NCBI GenBank assembly: GCA_004352715.1
Contig: SCFE01000018.1
Coordinates: 355,033-419,032 of the forward strand
Length of the DNA stretch: 64,000 nucleotides
Source of the DNA: Hofstenia miamia
Taxonomy: Eukaryota > Xenacoelomorpha > Acoela
Direction of reading: 5' to 3'
Part shown: piece after piece, positions 1-12,555 of the stretch
Position numbering within the stretch: the first letter of the stretch is position 1
Layout of the letters: every line of letters starts with the position of its first letter
The notes under the pieces: generated by a model
Seen by the model: the letters and a program-made list of their open reading frames with translations, nothing else
Told to the model about the DNA's origin: nothing
Database searches by the model: none
Position numbers and translations under genes: made by a program

Positions 1-1340
1 TTTATCCACGCTACTTGTCGCCACACAGACACCTGAAGGAATTTGCTCAACATCTCGCGTTGTATAGCTTGAGGAAGGGTTTGGTTGAACACTCTGGACT
101 TTTCTGGAAATACACTCTATGTCCAGAGTGGCAACCACAGGAACAAAGTTCTGTGCTTGATATGCCTTAAATTTAATTTTGTCTGTTTGATCTTGGGAAC
201 GTAATTTTTGGTTCAGGTACCCCACCGCATTTATTCCCGTGCTTCTCCAAATTTTGTTTTGATACAAACCCAGATAAACATTTTGGGCAGAAAAATCCAT
301 TTTCACGATTCTTAAAAAACCTGAGACATGCATTTAAATTTGTAATTGCAAGATAGTGACTTTTTTCGCCGTCTTCAATCAGCAACAAATTAACCGTCTT
401 CTGATGATGGCATGGAGACATGTAAGCTGGCACAAGACAATGATCATTTATCGAATATACATTCACATTTATATAATTCCAAGCTTCAAAAATGCATATG
501 TCGTTTATTGACAATGGGAACGTTAAGCCTTTGTATTTTAACTCGGGAAGAAATTTGTTCATACGTGTGATTTGACAACGATCTTTAATTTCCGGGTGTA
601 GACAAGCTAGGATGGAATATATGAAACACAAGTTGGATTGACCAGTTTTCGGGTTTACGAGGAATTTATTTCTTTTTATATATTCAGGCAAGGGAATATA
701 TGATCCTCCGCGACTCGGACGATATTTTGACACGTGAAGACCAACATTATTTATTCTCTTTAAAATAAATCCACTCCCATTTGATGCGTAAATACAAATA
801 AAATTTGCAATTTCATCGACCAGACTATAGAAATTACTCTCATTTATACCTGATCTGAAAACTGATAGGGGTCTTGATGTTGGATAGAGAACTGCAATCT
901 TGTCACTGTCGTTTTCAATTGGTTTAATCAATTCAATTTCACATGTTAAATATATTTTTGCTGAATAATATTTGGAAACTTGGTGTGAAACCTCCTCGCG
1001 TATAGCATTGTAATGATTTGCAAAAGCCTTGTAAACATCTATGGAATCGAGTTGATCAGACAAATAGTTTGAAAAGGCACCTCGACATGCATTTTCTGTT
1101 TTGTGTATAGCATGTTCTTGGTTATTTAAAACTGGAGATGGTGAAATCTGGTTTGGATGGTTTTTATCAAAATGCTTGTGTAACTCTGACTTACTTCCAA
1201 AATAGGTCTTGCAAAACAAGCAAAAATTAACTGTTGTCCGCTTATGTTTGGTATGTAGGTGGGATCTCACTTGTTTTGGGCAGGGACTCGTGTATGCGCA
1301 CAAACCACAGAAATATTGAGAGGGCGTCTCTAGTCTAAAT
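1..1340 (-). mobile_element. Polinton/Maverick-type protein-primed DNA polymerase, N-terminal part, frameshifted
   Basis: The minus strand is open from the assembly gap at 1341 down to a stop at 173-175. It shows three zinc-finger-like motifs: two C-x2-C-x12-H-x4-H fingers just inside the gap edge, and a C-x2-C-x12-H-x3-C finger near 220-300. Between them is the block NLCFIYSILACLHPE followed by a VNLLLI...GEKSHYLAI stretch. This layout is known from the region in front of the exonuclease domain of family-B DNA polymerases in Polintons and related elements. Below about position 189 a different minus-strand frame stays open to position 1 and carries LDIEC, which looks like the first exonuclease (D-x-E) motif. 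The enzyme is therefore broken by a single small frameshift near 180-190. The polymerase catalytic part lies outside the window. The family call is from recalled motifs, not a search. Confidence 0.6.
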
Positions 1341-2340
1341 NNNNNNNNNNNNNNNNNNNNNNNNNNNNNNNNNNNNNNNNNNNNNNNNNNNNNNNNNNNN
1401 NNNNNNNNNNNNNNNNNNNNNNNNNNNNNNNNNNNNNNNNNNNNNNNNNNNNNNNNNNNNNNNNNNNNNNNNNNNNNNNNNNNNNNNNNNNNNNNNNNNN
1501 NNNNNNNNNNNNNNNNNNNNNNNNNNNNNNNNNNNNNNNNNNNNNNNNNNNNNNNNNNNNNNNNNNNNNNNNNNNNNNNNNNNNNNNNNNNNNNNNNNNN
1601 NNNNNNNNNNNNNNNNNNNNNNNNNNNNNNNNNNNNNNNNNNNNNNNNNNNNNNNNNNNNNNNNNNNNNNNNNNNNNNNNNNNNNNNNNNNNNNNNNNNN
1701 NNNNNNNNNNNNNNNNNNNNNNNNNNNNNNNNNNNNNNNNNNNNNNNNNNNNNNNNNNNNNNNNNNNNNNNNNNNNNNNNNNNNNNNNNNNNNNNNNNNN
1801 NNNNNNNNNNNNNNNNNNNNNNNNNNNNNNNNNNNNNNNNNNNNNNNNNNNNNNNNNNNNNNNNNNNNNNNNNNNNNNNNNNNNNNNNNNNNNNNNNNNN
1901 NNNNNNNNNNNNNNNNNNNNNNNNNNNNNNNNNNNNNNNNNNNNNNNNNNNNNNNNNNNNNNNNNNNNNNNNNNNNNNNNNNNNNNNNNNNNNNNNNNNN
2001 NNNNNNNNNNNNNNNNNNNNNNNNNNNNNNNNNNNNNNNNNNNNNNNNNNNNNNNNNNNNNNNNNNNNNNNNNNNNNNNNNNNNNNNNNNNNNNNNNNNN
2101 NNNNNNNNNNNNNNNNNNNNNNNNNNNNNNNNNNNNNNNNNNNNNNNNNNNNNNNNNNNNNNNNNNNNNNNNNNNNNNNNNNNNNNNNNNNNNNNNNNNN
2201 NNNNNNNNNNNNNNNNNNNNNNNNNNNNNNNNNNNNNNNNNNNNNNNNNNNNNNNNNNNNNNNNNNNNNNNNNNNNNNNNNNNNNNNNNNNNNNNNNNNN
2301 NNNNNNNNNNNNNNNNNNNNNNNNNNNNNNNNNNNNNNNN
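1341..2340. other. Assembly gap, exactly 1000 N
   Basis: A run of exactly 1000 Ns, a size often used for a gap of estimated or unknown length. Reading frames that run through it have no meaning inside it. Confidence 0.99.
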
Positions 2341-3985
2341 ATATTAACATTTTGCATGTATGATTTAGGTAACGATATTGCGAGCTGATTGCAACTACTT
2401 TTTTTGTTTAACTATGTTTAATATTTTTCACATGTATTAGTGAAATAATTTTGTTTTTAGCGTGTATACTAGTTATTTATTTTTACTATTACCTATAAAA
2501 TTCTATGTGCTTTTTATTATGAAAAATAATTATTGGTTGAAAAACCGTGATACGATAAACGTGTTACAATGAATTTTGACAAAAGCGATTTTGAAAGTTT
2601 CCCGGATTATACTGTAAGCTTCTCGAAATTATGGAAAATTAGTTTGTAATATTATGTGTACGCATCCCGAAAAGGGGTTGTTATAATAAGGTATATATTA
2701 ACATGCAAACAACTGCGATATTATCAAAAATTACTCATACCAAAAAAATGGTCCGTGATATTATCAAAGTGAAATTACTCATACCAAAAATGGCCCCAAC
2801 ATGTAAATCAATTAAAAAGCATTACTAATTGAAAATCCAGACATACTTAAAAATATCTGACGTCACTGAAAACCCATTAGCGGAGATGTAAATCAAGTAG
2901 GTGACTCACTAATTAACATTTGCAAACACCCCTCGATATCGCAGAGGTCAAAATGTCAGTTTGTGAGACAGGGCCTCGTCTTCCTACACTACTATTAGGG
3001 CTCATCAATTAGCACGTGTCAGTCAATTTTTAAACATGTATGCAAACGCTTTTTTTGGTGACAGATTACAAAGTAATGTCACAAAAAAATTTTTTGCTGA
3101 AAATTGCTTTTGCAATTTCGGCAAAATGCTTTTGTATACATGTTTCTTTAGGTTTTATACAATTGGTGTGTTATTATCTAATTTTCTCCGAATTCTGCAT
3201 CTCATGAGCGTTTTGAAAATTCATACAATTTATTGTTTTGAAAAGCAAGTAAAGATAATCATTTTTTATGTTAATGCACTTTGTGTCAAGCCAATGAAAT
3301 TATTTTTTGTGAGATATTGTTCTTTTAGTTGACATCTCATAAACGTTTAATACTATTTGGGAAAGAAAACAAATTTTTATTTTGCAAAGACTAGTAAATA
3401 TATCATTTTTAACCACATGTACTTTCTGTGAAACAATGCAAACCTTTGTTAAACATTGGTTGCATTCAATGTATTGAAATTTTTTTTCTGAACAATTATA
3501 AAGTTTTTATTTTAAAATTCATAAATTATTATACAACTGCAAGTACTTTAACAATCATTGGTTTGTAGAATGTCTTAAAATTTATTTTTATATGCAATAT
3601 TAAATAACAAAACCATTCATTCTTTAAAATACAACAATAAAATCTGAATTTACTTACAATAACAATTAGTCGTATTTATGTGTATGTACGTGTTTATTTC
3701 TCATTCTTGGAGGTTTATACTAATACCGTCATGAAATTTTCATTTTGTTAAACTTATTTTTATTTGCAAGATATATAAATTATACACATTTTACAAAATT
3801 AACATTACAAAAATAGAATATTTAAGAATCACCAAATATAAAATTGTTTTTTCTTAAAGAACGAAAATCAATACATATAAAATTAACATTACAATGATTA
3901 TTTTTTGGGTGATCGATACTGAAAAACTTGTACAATGGTTGAGATGCAGAGGATAACACTATTTAATGAGTTTGTGTTCCAGATG
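2341..3985. other. AT-rich spacer, no gene seen
   Basis: No recognisable coding region. A short imperfect direct repeat (ATTATCAAA...TTACTCATACCAAAAA) occurs twice between about 2718 and 2792. A 98-codon open frame at 3036-3332 is low-complexity, shows no family motif, and is best treated as chance in such AT-rich DNA. Confidence 0.6.
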
Positions 3986-6182
3986 TCACAGATTAGACAT
4001 GAATTGCTTGAAACCTAACCACCATATCTTGAAAAAAGAAGTGTAGCATTTCCCTGCTGTAAAATTATTGACAACTGCATTGAAAAAATATGTAGAAATC
4101 GTATTCAGATCGCAAGAGGCACTTCTAGCAGAAGACATAAAAAACATCTTGAAGAATATTTTGAGAGCAATTGGTGACCATCCTCCTAGAACTTCCACTG
4201 ATAGTGGTATGAAGGATATACCATCTGCTGAACATGATTCTGCGTATTTAGTAAGCTTTCGGTTGTCTGAAACTTCCAGAGCATGACCAGCACAGAGAAA
4301 CAATCGAAGGCTGCAGTGAACTAATTACAGTCACGTCTAGAGCGGCTGGTCGGCCAAAAGATCAGCATGGCAAAAAGATGTCCCCAGTACGAGTACGAGT
4401 CTCAGTGAGGTTAGACTTTTCAAGCACAGGAGAGAAAGCACATTTCGATGCAGTTGCAAAACTAGCGTCCCTGAGTCGATCATGGCGCGCAATTCTTTCA
4501 CCATCAACCGCGCAGGACACGGCATCACCGAATAAATTCAAAGGTTTAAAGCATTTTGGACATTTTTTGTCATCATTAATTAAGGGGATGCCAAGCCGAT
4601 AACAAAGCAAAATTCGGAATTCTGCACGAGCGAAGGAAGACCAAGTACTTTCAAGGGAATGGCAGCCAACCAATCCCCACTTCTTGGTATGGAACAAGAG
4701 ACAAGTCTTGCTTTATCGCGAGGAGACAAACTGGAGGATAAAAAAGTATTCAGGCTAACTTGCTCTAAAAGTGAACAAATAGACTTCTGTCCTTTTGGTG
4801 CCACGTGTAAAGGCATTTCAGTCAACGCTATTCCTTTGCTAGAAAGTTCTTGCAAACACTGATGTGGCACAGAGTAAATATAATCATCAATAGGAACAAT
4901 CTGTTTACATAGTTCTTTATTGTCCACATATGACCTCAAGAACGCTGCAGAATCAATTGCTGACGCTAGTGGTAATCCAAGACCTCCTTTAGAAATTGGC
5001 AAAGATGCCTGTAGTCTTTGTGACACAGAAACACCTGAACCTGCAATACTTTCTAGAGACTGAACCTGAACCTGCAATACTTTCTAGAGACTGATGAACT
5101 GCTGAATAAAATTCTTCCAGTTCTGCTGTAACAGTTGCGGGATTAGAAGTTCTTAAACAAAATGATATCTTAGGTAGTGAACGCAGCTTCTTAACAGATG
5201 CAATTCTAACTGTAGATCTTCAAGTAATTTTATGTCATTCATAATTTGAATGGTCTTAGCAACACGTTTCGAAAAGAACTCTTGCACAAATTTTGGAGAC
5301 TTGGAGATAGGAGCTCCAAGAGTGACAAGACCATCTTTTCTTCTGTTGATTGTTCTGAAATCGCAATTAGGATTAGGCGACCAAACTTCACATTTAGTTA
5401 AACTAATTTCCAAGCCTACTTTTTTCATAGCTAACACTACAAACTCAAATACTTTTGCACAAAGATGGAACGTCCCCAACCAGAGAACCATCATCTAAAT
5501 ACCATGCGTTGCATGCTAATTCAGGAAATTTATCTTTGATAGCAGAAACGATTGGGTGAATAGCTAAAGCAAACAAAATGGGAGCCAAGGGATCACCTTG
5601 TTGAACTCCGCAAGCTGAAATTAAGGATTTAGATCCAAATTTCAACTGAGAAGGTTGGGAGTAGCAAAAATAAACCCAAGGATATAACTGTGGAAGATGA
5701 AGTTTAACCTGAGAAAGTATTGCTGAACGATTAAGACTGTTAAATGGATTTTTGATGTCTACCTGGAGAAATGCTAAATTTGTCTTCGATCCAACAGCTT
5801 CCACCAATCCATTCAAAGCATTGACGACGGCTTCACAACCTTCCTTAATGCCTACACCAACTTGAAGTGGAGAAAAAAGAGTAGCTGCCCTATTCCTTGA
5901 CAATTAACATAAGCATTTGGCAATCAATCTTCGAAGAACTTCTCCCACAGAAATTGGGCAAATCCCACCGTCATTTTTCTTCAATGCAAAAATATTAGCA
6001 CCACAAAGACATGGTGCAATTTCATCAGGAGCATTACCAGATATTAAACAGTTGATTACTTCGAGCATCGATGCAATTGCTTTGTCTCCATATTCAGGTG
6101 TTGGGCATTGGAATGCATTAATCAAATGGGAAGCATAAAGTTTAGAGACACCAGCAGCAGAATCCCTGGGAGAGCTTTTCAA
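3986..6182 (-). mobile_element. Degenerate non-LTR retrotransposon: reverse transcriptase plus restriction-like endonuclease tail
   Basis: Successive minus-strand frames, from high to low coordinates, read as one protein. At 5904-6182 there is an RT finger block with ICPISVGEVLRRLIAKCL. At 5445-5903 are the RT palm motifs GVQQGDPLAPILFALAI and YLDDG, so the catalytic Asp pair is intact. The RT thumb is at 5153-5494 and a linker at 4580-5077. At 4362-4697 is a cysteine/histidine knuckle (CPKC...C...H) followed by a GDIFLP block. At 3986-4303 are a GHALEV block and an LGGWS block. The knuckle followed by an Asp motif and ALDVTV resembles the restriction-like endonuclease end of R2/NeSL-type elements; this part is inference. 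Several frame changes show the copy is dead. One of them is explained by a 31-bp tandem duplication at 5034-5095. I do not assign a clade. Confidence 0.7.
5034..5095. repeat. 31-bp tandem duplication inside the RT element
   Basis: The block starting CCTGAACCTGCAATAC is repeated back to back, at 5034-5064 and 5065-5095. The period of 31 is not a multiple of three, so the duplication shifts the reading frame between the thumb and linker parts of the surrounding reverse transcriptase. Confidence 0.9.
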
Positions 6183-6448
6183 ACATTTAATCAGAATGTC
6201 TTTGTTTATAACAAATGGCTCTGCGTTTTCAGTAATATAAGCTAATTTATTTTGTTAAAGATAAGATAATCTAAATTTATTTGAATTTTTTACAATATTT
6301 TACTGATATTTCAAATGAATAGCGTCATTAACTACTATGTACAAAAAAGAATGAAAAATAACAAAAATGAAATAAATAAAAAACACTGACTAAAAATACA
6401 CTGACTGCGGATAGCTTACTAATTTCGATTTATTGTACAATCGTTATT

Positions 6449-7400
6449 TTAAAATTTAAATCCTATCCATGATCTGCCTGATATAAACTTTTGTTTGAGA
6501 AATAATAATTTTAATTCTTTTTTGAATTTTTTAAGGTTGTCTATTATTTTCATTTCTTTTGGCAATATATTCCAGTTATAAATTGCAGTATTAATAAAGA
6601 ATTGACTCATGATATTTTTATTAAATTTAACACGTGAGTAGTTTTTTGATCGATTATTTTGCTTCACACAATCTGTCGAAAATGAGAATGATATCTCGTT
6701 GTAGGATGGAATTCTCTTTATGAATTTGAAGAAATAAATAATAATATTGTAAATAATTAACTTTGTGGAAAAAGAATAGATTTAGAAATATATTCTTTTG
6801 TTTTATTACAAACATTTAATGCCCATTTTAGTTGAACTCGAAGCTTTTTTATCATTAGGCTGTGTACATTAGTATATAAGATATTAGCATTGTTTAAATT
6901 ACTCATAACAAATGCATGAAACATTTGAATTACTGCAATTGGGGGTAACTGTTGGGAAACATGGGATATCTTTCTAATACCTATAGCCATTTTTTTAATA
7001 ATAGTATTTATTTGCGAAGTGAAATTAAGATTTGAATCTATTATTACTCCTAGATATTTAAACTTATTAACAGGTATAACAGATGAATTATTGAAATTAA
7101 TTGAATAGTCAGAGATGTCCGTTTTTTCTAAAAGGTTGCATAATGCAAAATTCAGTTTTTTTTCGTATTAATACGCAATCTATGCATGTTAAAATAGTTG
7201 TTCAATTTTATACAATTCGATTCAATAACTTTTACAGCTTTATCTAAGGATTTATTTCCACAGTAAATAGATATATCACCGGCGTATTGTGTTATTTCGC
7301 AGTCAGTAATTTCCTTCATGTCATTCACATAAATATTAAAAAGCAGGGGACCTAGTATGGTTCCTTGAGGTACACCATTATTGACAGACAGCCAATTTGA
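6449..7400 (-). mobile_element. CR1/jockey-like non-LTR reverse transcriptase fragment A
   Basis: Minus-strand frames carry the C-terminal half of a non-LTR reverse transcriptase. Near 7370-7300 is NGVPQGTILGPLLFNIYVND, the usual palm motif. It is followed by QYAGD where the family has F/Y-A-D-D, so one catalytic Asp is replaced by Gly. At 6757-6990 is the thumb block with SQQLPPIAVIQMFHAFVMS. At 6449-6667 is the C-terminal block ending YNWNILPKEMKI. Single-base frame breaks separate the pieces, for example near 7165. The copy is cut off at its 5' side near 7400. Fragment B at 9216-9945 shares the SQQLP and HA-V-S blocks, so the two are probably one family. Confidence 0.75.
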
Positions 7401-8499
7401 AAAGATATCTAAATTTTAACACTAAACTAAGAGAAAGGAAAAACGTCAGAAAAAAAACTAACTCACAAACGTGGAAAAGTAAAAAACCATTTAAACTCAA
7501 AGAAAGGAAAACGTTTCTATCATTTACATAAATTTATAAATTGGGAAAAACATATTGTTATAATAATTAACATATTTCCAATTTGTGAAAAATTTTTTTT
7601 GTGTATTGAAAGAATTCTAGTATCTTATGATTTGAAAATGTTATATTAAATCGTGATAAATGTTATAGTCACTTAAACTTCATATTTGTAAAATTTGAGT
7701 GAAAAAATTTCTACAGCCACGTATTAACCATAAACCAAATAAAACTGGAAAAATGTAATAGTCTACAATGTGTATAGACATTAAAGATCCGTTTACACCA
7801 AAAAGAAATGCAAAACGAAGATTGGCATGTAAAACTCAAATAATAATAATAATAGTGCACATTGAAAGCATGTATGTGTATAAACCCTATTAATAACATT
7901 GCATTTATAATTTTTAGGAAATTAAATTACGTCTTTATGTATAAACCGTGTTTAATTTTTTTCGAAAACTAGTTTGCTTTTAACATGTATTATGGTTGTT
8001 ATGTCAAGTTTAACGAAACATTTCTCGAATTTGTATTTTGATATTAGCAAAACTAATTAAATGCATGGAATTTTCACAATGGAAAACCAGTGGGTCACTA
8101 TAGAAACTAAAGAACAAACGTGTATATAAAGTAAATGACTAGCAATGTCATATATATTAGCTGAAAAAATATGGGTGCATGTAAAGTAAATGAAAGTGTA
8201 AACTAAATTAATGTGTGATGTATATTAACAGGTATGTAATGCAAAACATGTAAACTGAATTAATGTGTGATATGGTATCTCCAATGTCATGTATGTTAAT
8301 AAAAAAACAAGTTTGTAAAGTAAAACAAGATATATTTTCGGAACACAATCATATAATTAGTGATGCTAATATGATAATAAATAAGACAATGTAGTGAAGT
8401 CATGAATTCAAGCACAAACGTTTTATTCAATTATGATTATTTATCAAAATATAAATTTGGAAAATTTTATCAGAATTTAAAGAGCAAAATCAGGCTCAC
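7401..8499. other. AT-rich spacer with a weak degenerate repeat
   Basis: No gene seen. Between about 8100 and 8330 the motif GTAAACTRAATTAATGTGTG occurs twice among related GTAAAGTAAA words, which looks like a decayed tandem repeat. Confidence 0.5.
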
Positions 8500-8586
8500 T
8501 AATATACGTGGTGTGAATAATATAATAAGTAACTGGACTCGTATTAGAAATTAAACAGCAGGAAAACGAAATTATATATTTAACAA

Positions 8587-8603
8587 ATATATATATATAT
8601 ATA
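8587..8603. repeat. TA microsatellite
   Basis: Short alternating AT tract inside the mariner remnant. Confidence 0.9.
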
Positions 8604-9106
8604 CAGGTTCTAAAATTTCATTATTTTTCAACCTAACTTCCTTGGTTCTCCGAACACTTTCTTCATTTTTGACCATCATATTGAAGCCAGTTTCAAAAAA
8701 TGTCAAAGGTTTACTCTCTAAATGATTGGTCACAGCCTTCATCAACTGCTCTGTTTCAAAATGCTGACCTCGTAAATACAAACATTAAAATTTAATAAAT
8801 TTTACAAGAGTTTCATTTTTTCAGTCACTGATTTCAACAGGTCTCCCCACATTATCTGCATCAAAACCACGTGTTCTTCCAAATTGAAATTCATTAATCC
8901 AAGCATATATGTGGACTTGCTTGGGGCATCACCTTTATACACTCCTTGCAATTCTTTAACAATTTGTGACCTCTGTTCCCTTGACAAACAAAAAGCGGAT
9001 TACCACTCTATTGGATGACACATTTTTCAAATAAACGCCACGTGATATTAAATAAAGTTATTTATAAAAACAAATTTTATTTATTTTAGCTGTATATATT
9101 TATTGT

Positions 9107-9133
<27 letters not shown>
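9107..9133. repeat. TA microsatellite
   Basis: Alternating TA tract of about 27 bases near the right end of the mariner remnant. Confidence 0.95.
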
Positions 9134-9138
<5 letters not shown>

Positions 9139-9215
9139 TGGAGTATCTTATCTCTTTTATTTCTATACTAGTCAAGGTATTTTTTATCCACACCACGTAT
9201 ATTAAGAAGAAATCT

Positions 9216-9945
9216 TTATTCAGAAATTACTTTGACAATATATAATTGTTCTGATAGCAAATCTGCATGCGTCAATAAACTGTACAAAAAACAATACAAA
9301 ATAGAAAATTGCACCATTGGGCTATGGCGTATAAATTTATTAGTTGAATAATCCTGGTTGTAAAATTTGAAACCCCTCCATTTGAATTCAATTATTCCGT
9401 TTCTAGAATTATAGTAACACTGTTTGCCACTGTTTTTGAATATCTTAAAATTATTCAGTAACTTTAATTCTCTAGGTAAATGATTCCAAAGTTTTATAAA
9501 TGTATTAATGAATGCATTTCTTATTATTTTCTTTTTACAAAGACCTGGTTTAATATTTCGAGTGCGTGTATTTGGGTTAGCGATTTTACCGAGATAAGGG
9601 AAATTTATTTTATCGTAGGGCTTGATGTTGTTTACGATCTTATACAATGTTGTTAATGCATTTATCTGAATTAGTCATTGAAGATTTAAGAAATTTTTAC
9701 TGAAGTTTTTGTAATTAATAGTATTAATATCAGAATAGTTGTTCGTTACTAACTTCATTGACCATCTTAACTGTGTATTAATCTTCTTTAGGAAATTTTC
9801 ATTTACATCCGCATAAAGTACATTGCCAAAATAAAAATGACTTAAAACTATGGCATGGATTAACTGAATTTTAGGTTTTGTAGGTAGCTGCTGAGATATA
9901 TTGCTGAGTGCTTTAATTGAAATAGCCTTTCGTTTCGTTTAATGA
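9216..9945 (-). mobile_element. CR1/jockey-like non-LTR reverse transcriptase fragment B
   Basis: The minus strand encodes the thumb and C-terminal end of a non-LTR reverse transcriptase. Upstream in the element sense (9945-9650) is an ISQQLPTKPKIQLIHAIVLS block. At 9216-9647 follow RNAFINTFIKLWNHLPRELK and a final short aromatic tail. It is clearly related to fragment A at 6449-7400 but lacks the whole palm, so it is a 5'-truncated copy, as expected from incomplete reverse transcription. A frame break lies near 9648. Confidence 0.7.
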
Positions 9946-12555
9946 TTATTAAAGTGTATATTCTATTCTAAATATCAAAAGACTGAAGGATGAAAATTGT
10001 TAATAAAAATTTACACATTTGATTGTATTTACACTTCTCCAGGTATGAACATCAAATTGTGGAACATTTGCGAAAGGCCACCTCAATTAATCTATACAAA
10101 TTAAGAAAAGAATACTACAAACAATAAAATTTAAAAATTAACAAATATTCAGATACAAAAAATTACAATTTACAAAAAATTTACAATAATACAAAAAGCC
10201 TATGTTCCAGTAGGTAAAGCTGCACATGAAGAACTTTTGACGAATATATTTTCTGTTAATGCAATGCCATCATTGTCCAAGACTAGCTGAGAAACATGCC
10301 GACCAATATAAATGACATGTCCCCAACAAACAATAATCAATATTGCAAAAAACTAAAGTATATTGTGAAATGTATGCTATATAATGCATTCAATTATATA
10401 TTATGTGATGCAATAATTCCATTCAATTAACAGATATAATCAATACTAAATGTGATAACATTTAGGAATATACTTACAATATTAAGCCAATTTTCAACAT
10501 TAGCTTGGTTTAGTAGCATACTAGAATCTAAAACAAAATCCCTGTTACAAGAATATGAAATGAAATCGCTATCGCAAACACTAGCTTATACCAACACTTT
10601 TTGTGAAATCGCAAATTTTCTAAACATTAATTCTACATATATTATACATTATTTCTTTCTAATGAAACGATTGCCGACTTAAAAATTAATAAATATATCC
10701 AATTCACATGTTATGTGCATTTCCTCATTGCAAAAATATTTCACTCATATTACGTATTTTCGTTAAAACTTCTCATTGCATCATATTACTATTAAATTTG
10801 CTTGCTTGTGCATTTCCAAAATAATTAGCTCCTGAACTATAATCGGGATCGAAACTGATTCACAACAACCTCCAAGAATTTATCAGCACCAGGTTGTTTG
10901 GTTATTTGCAACCACAATTTCTATAAAAAAAATTGGGCTTAATCTGTTATCTTAGCTGTAAGAATTGAAATATTGACAGTTTTTACAACGGCAAGGTTAT
11001 GCTTGGGATATTACGAGAAAATAAAAAGTGAAAATATTATTTGCAGCTCTACAACTCAGAAGAGTTCTTAACAATTTTACAGTTGTATACTCGTACTGAT
11101 TTTCGCATAGAGTGATCTTGAGAAAAGCATTCATTTTGAAATTCATCAATTCAATATTAGACTATTTCAAGCATTACTTAAATAAGGCAAAAAATAAATG
11201 CCCGAAAAAATGTATTATATACATAATTTTCCCACATCAAATTTTCCTAAGAAAATCGAAAGAATCAGAAAGCCGAAATACATTATGTATTTTTACTACG
11301 TTAATTACAAAAAGGATTGCATGTCCATCCGCCCCAATCTTAAATATGAAAATTGTATTTTTGATATGTGTTAATTATGAAATAAAATTATTAATAATAT
11401 TAAAATTTATACCTACATGTATCGTAAGTTCAGGTGTATAAGACCGTCTTAAAATATATATGATGCAACGATACAATAAAGTACAAAGTTACTAAACCAC
11501 AACGCAAATATAAAATTAGTTGAACTATATTTTATCGGCGATAAGCATGCTTCATTTCTTCAAAAATGGCATATATTTTTTTCTACAAGTGTAAATATAT
11601 GTCCGCATATACAACATCCCTTGAAAATCATATAATTGAAGGTAAAAAAATATACTGATATTTCTTTATTTACAATGCAAAAGCTTTGTGATTTGGATAA
11701 TGTATCAAACATATTACTAGAGAAAATTAACTGAACAGAAAGCAGCAAAATTAATATAATTCTCTAAAATGTGGTGAAAATTAAATTTTAAACAAAATAA
11801 TTACTGCTTGAAATGAAAAACGGACACCATTGCTTTACAATATTAAAAAAAAATAAATTTCTACGTTTTTTAAATGGAATTATATGTCATATTATATCAA
11901 GTAAAACAATTATTTACTGCTACGCTACCTCGTTATTCAATGCATTTTAAGATAAAATGGTGCAACGCTGTACTGTGCCAAGTGCAATTTAAAAATTGGT
12001 AGCGAATTCCGCAAGGATAAAACATAAAGCTTCAATTTTTAATGACATACAGTAAGATTATATTAATTAATAATGATTAAGAATTCAATTACATTTGTCA
12101 GTCAGATTTAGATAGTGAAAAGGTTAATTGAATACTAAATTTCTCAAAACGAACACCAAATACCTTAAAACGGATACCGAAAAAATGTAACTATGGATAC
12201 CTCTGTTTGTTTCCAATAAAAATTATGTCTATGACAATTAGACACAAAATGGCAATTTATATTTTATTAAAAATATAGTTAGTTGAAAAGCAATTGAATT
12301 GAGAAGCTTCTAGCAAGCAGTAGAATTAAATATTTATGCAAATGAAATTAGCAATATATCAATATTCTCTGATATTCGAGTTTGCAAGTTCAATAAGTCA
12401 ATAAGCTCCGCTGCACTTTGACTGTAGGTGAAGTGAATATTTATTCTATTAGCAAAAGTTAAATGATATTGTAAACCTTTTGCTATTACATAAATTTTTG
12501 GCGACCTTGTTACCTCTTAATAAAACATAATATACAATACTGTAAAAGGAATACT
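9946..12555. other. AT-rich spacer, nothing recognised
   Basis: About 2.6 kb with only short, low-complexity open frames such as 11112-11441, which has no motif I recognise. No repeat or gene could be supported. Confidence 0.6.

Larger units (their letters stand above)
8500..9204 (-). mobile_element. Internally deleted mariner element with terminal inverted repeats
   Basis: Two minus-strand pieces match the two ends of a mariner transposase. The piece at 8802-8987 and its adjacent frame gives the DNA-binding end (SREQRSQIVKELQGVYKGDAPS, then in a shifted frame a GRPVEISD block). The piece at 8572-8781 gives the C-terminal end (YLRGQHFETEQLMKAV...FFETGFNMMV). The whole catalytic core with its three Asp residues is missing between them. 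The outer ends match as inverted repeats: AATATACGTGGTGTGAATAA at 8501-8520 faces TTATCCACACCACGTATATT near 9184-9203. A TA microsatellite lies inside at 9107-9133. The element could be moved only by a transposase encoded elsewhere. Confidence 0.6.

Noticed and set aside
1335-2357. Long minus-strand frame across the 1000-N gap
   Set aside because: Almost entirely unknown residues; an artefact of translating Ns.
3036-3332. 98-codon open frame
   Set aside because: Low-complexity Phe/Leu/Ile-rich translation in AT-rich DNA, with no motif, intron context or conservation evidence.
4068-6138. Plus-strand frames at 4068, 4378, 4659, 5250 and 5917
   Set aside because: All overlap the minus-strand reverse transcriptase and lack motifs.
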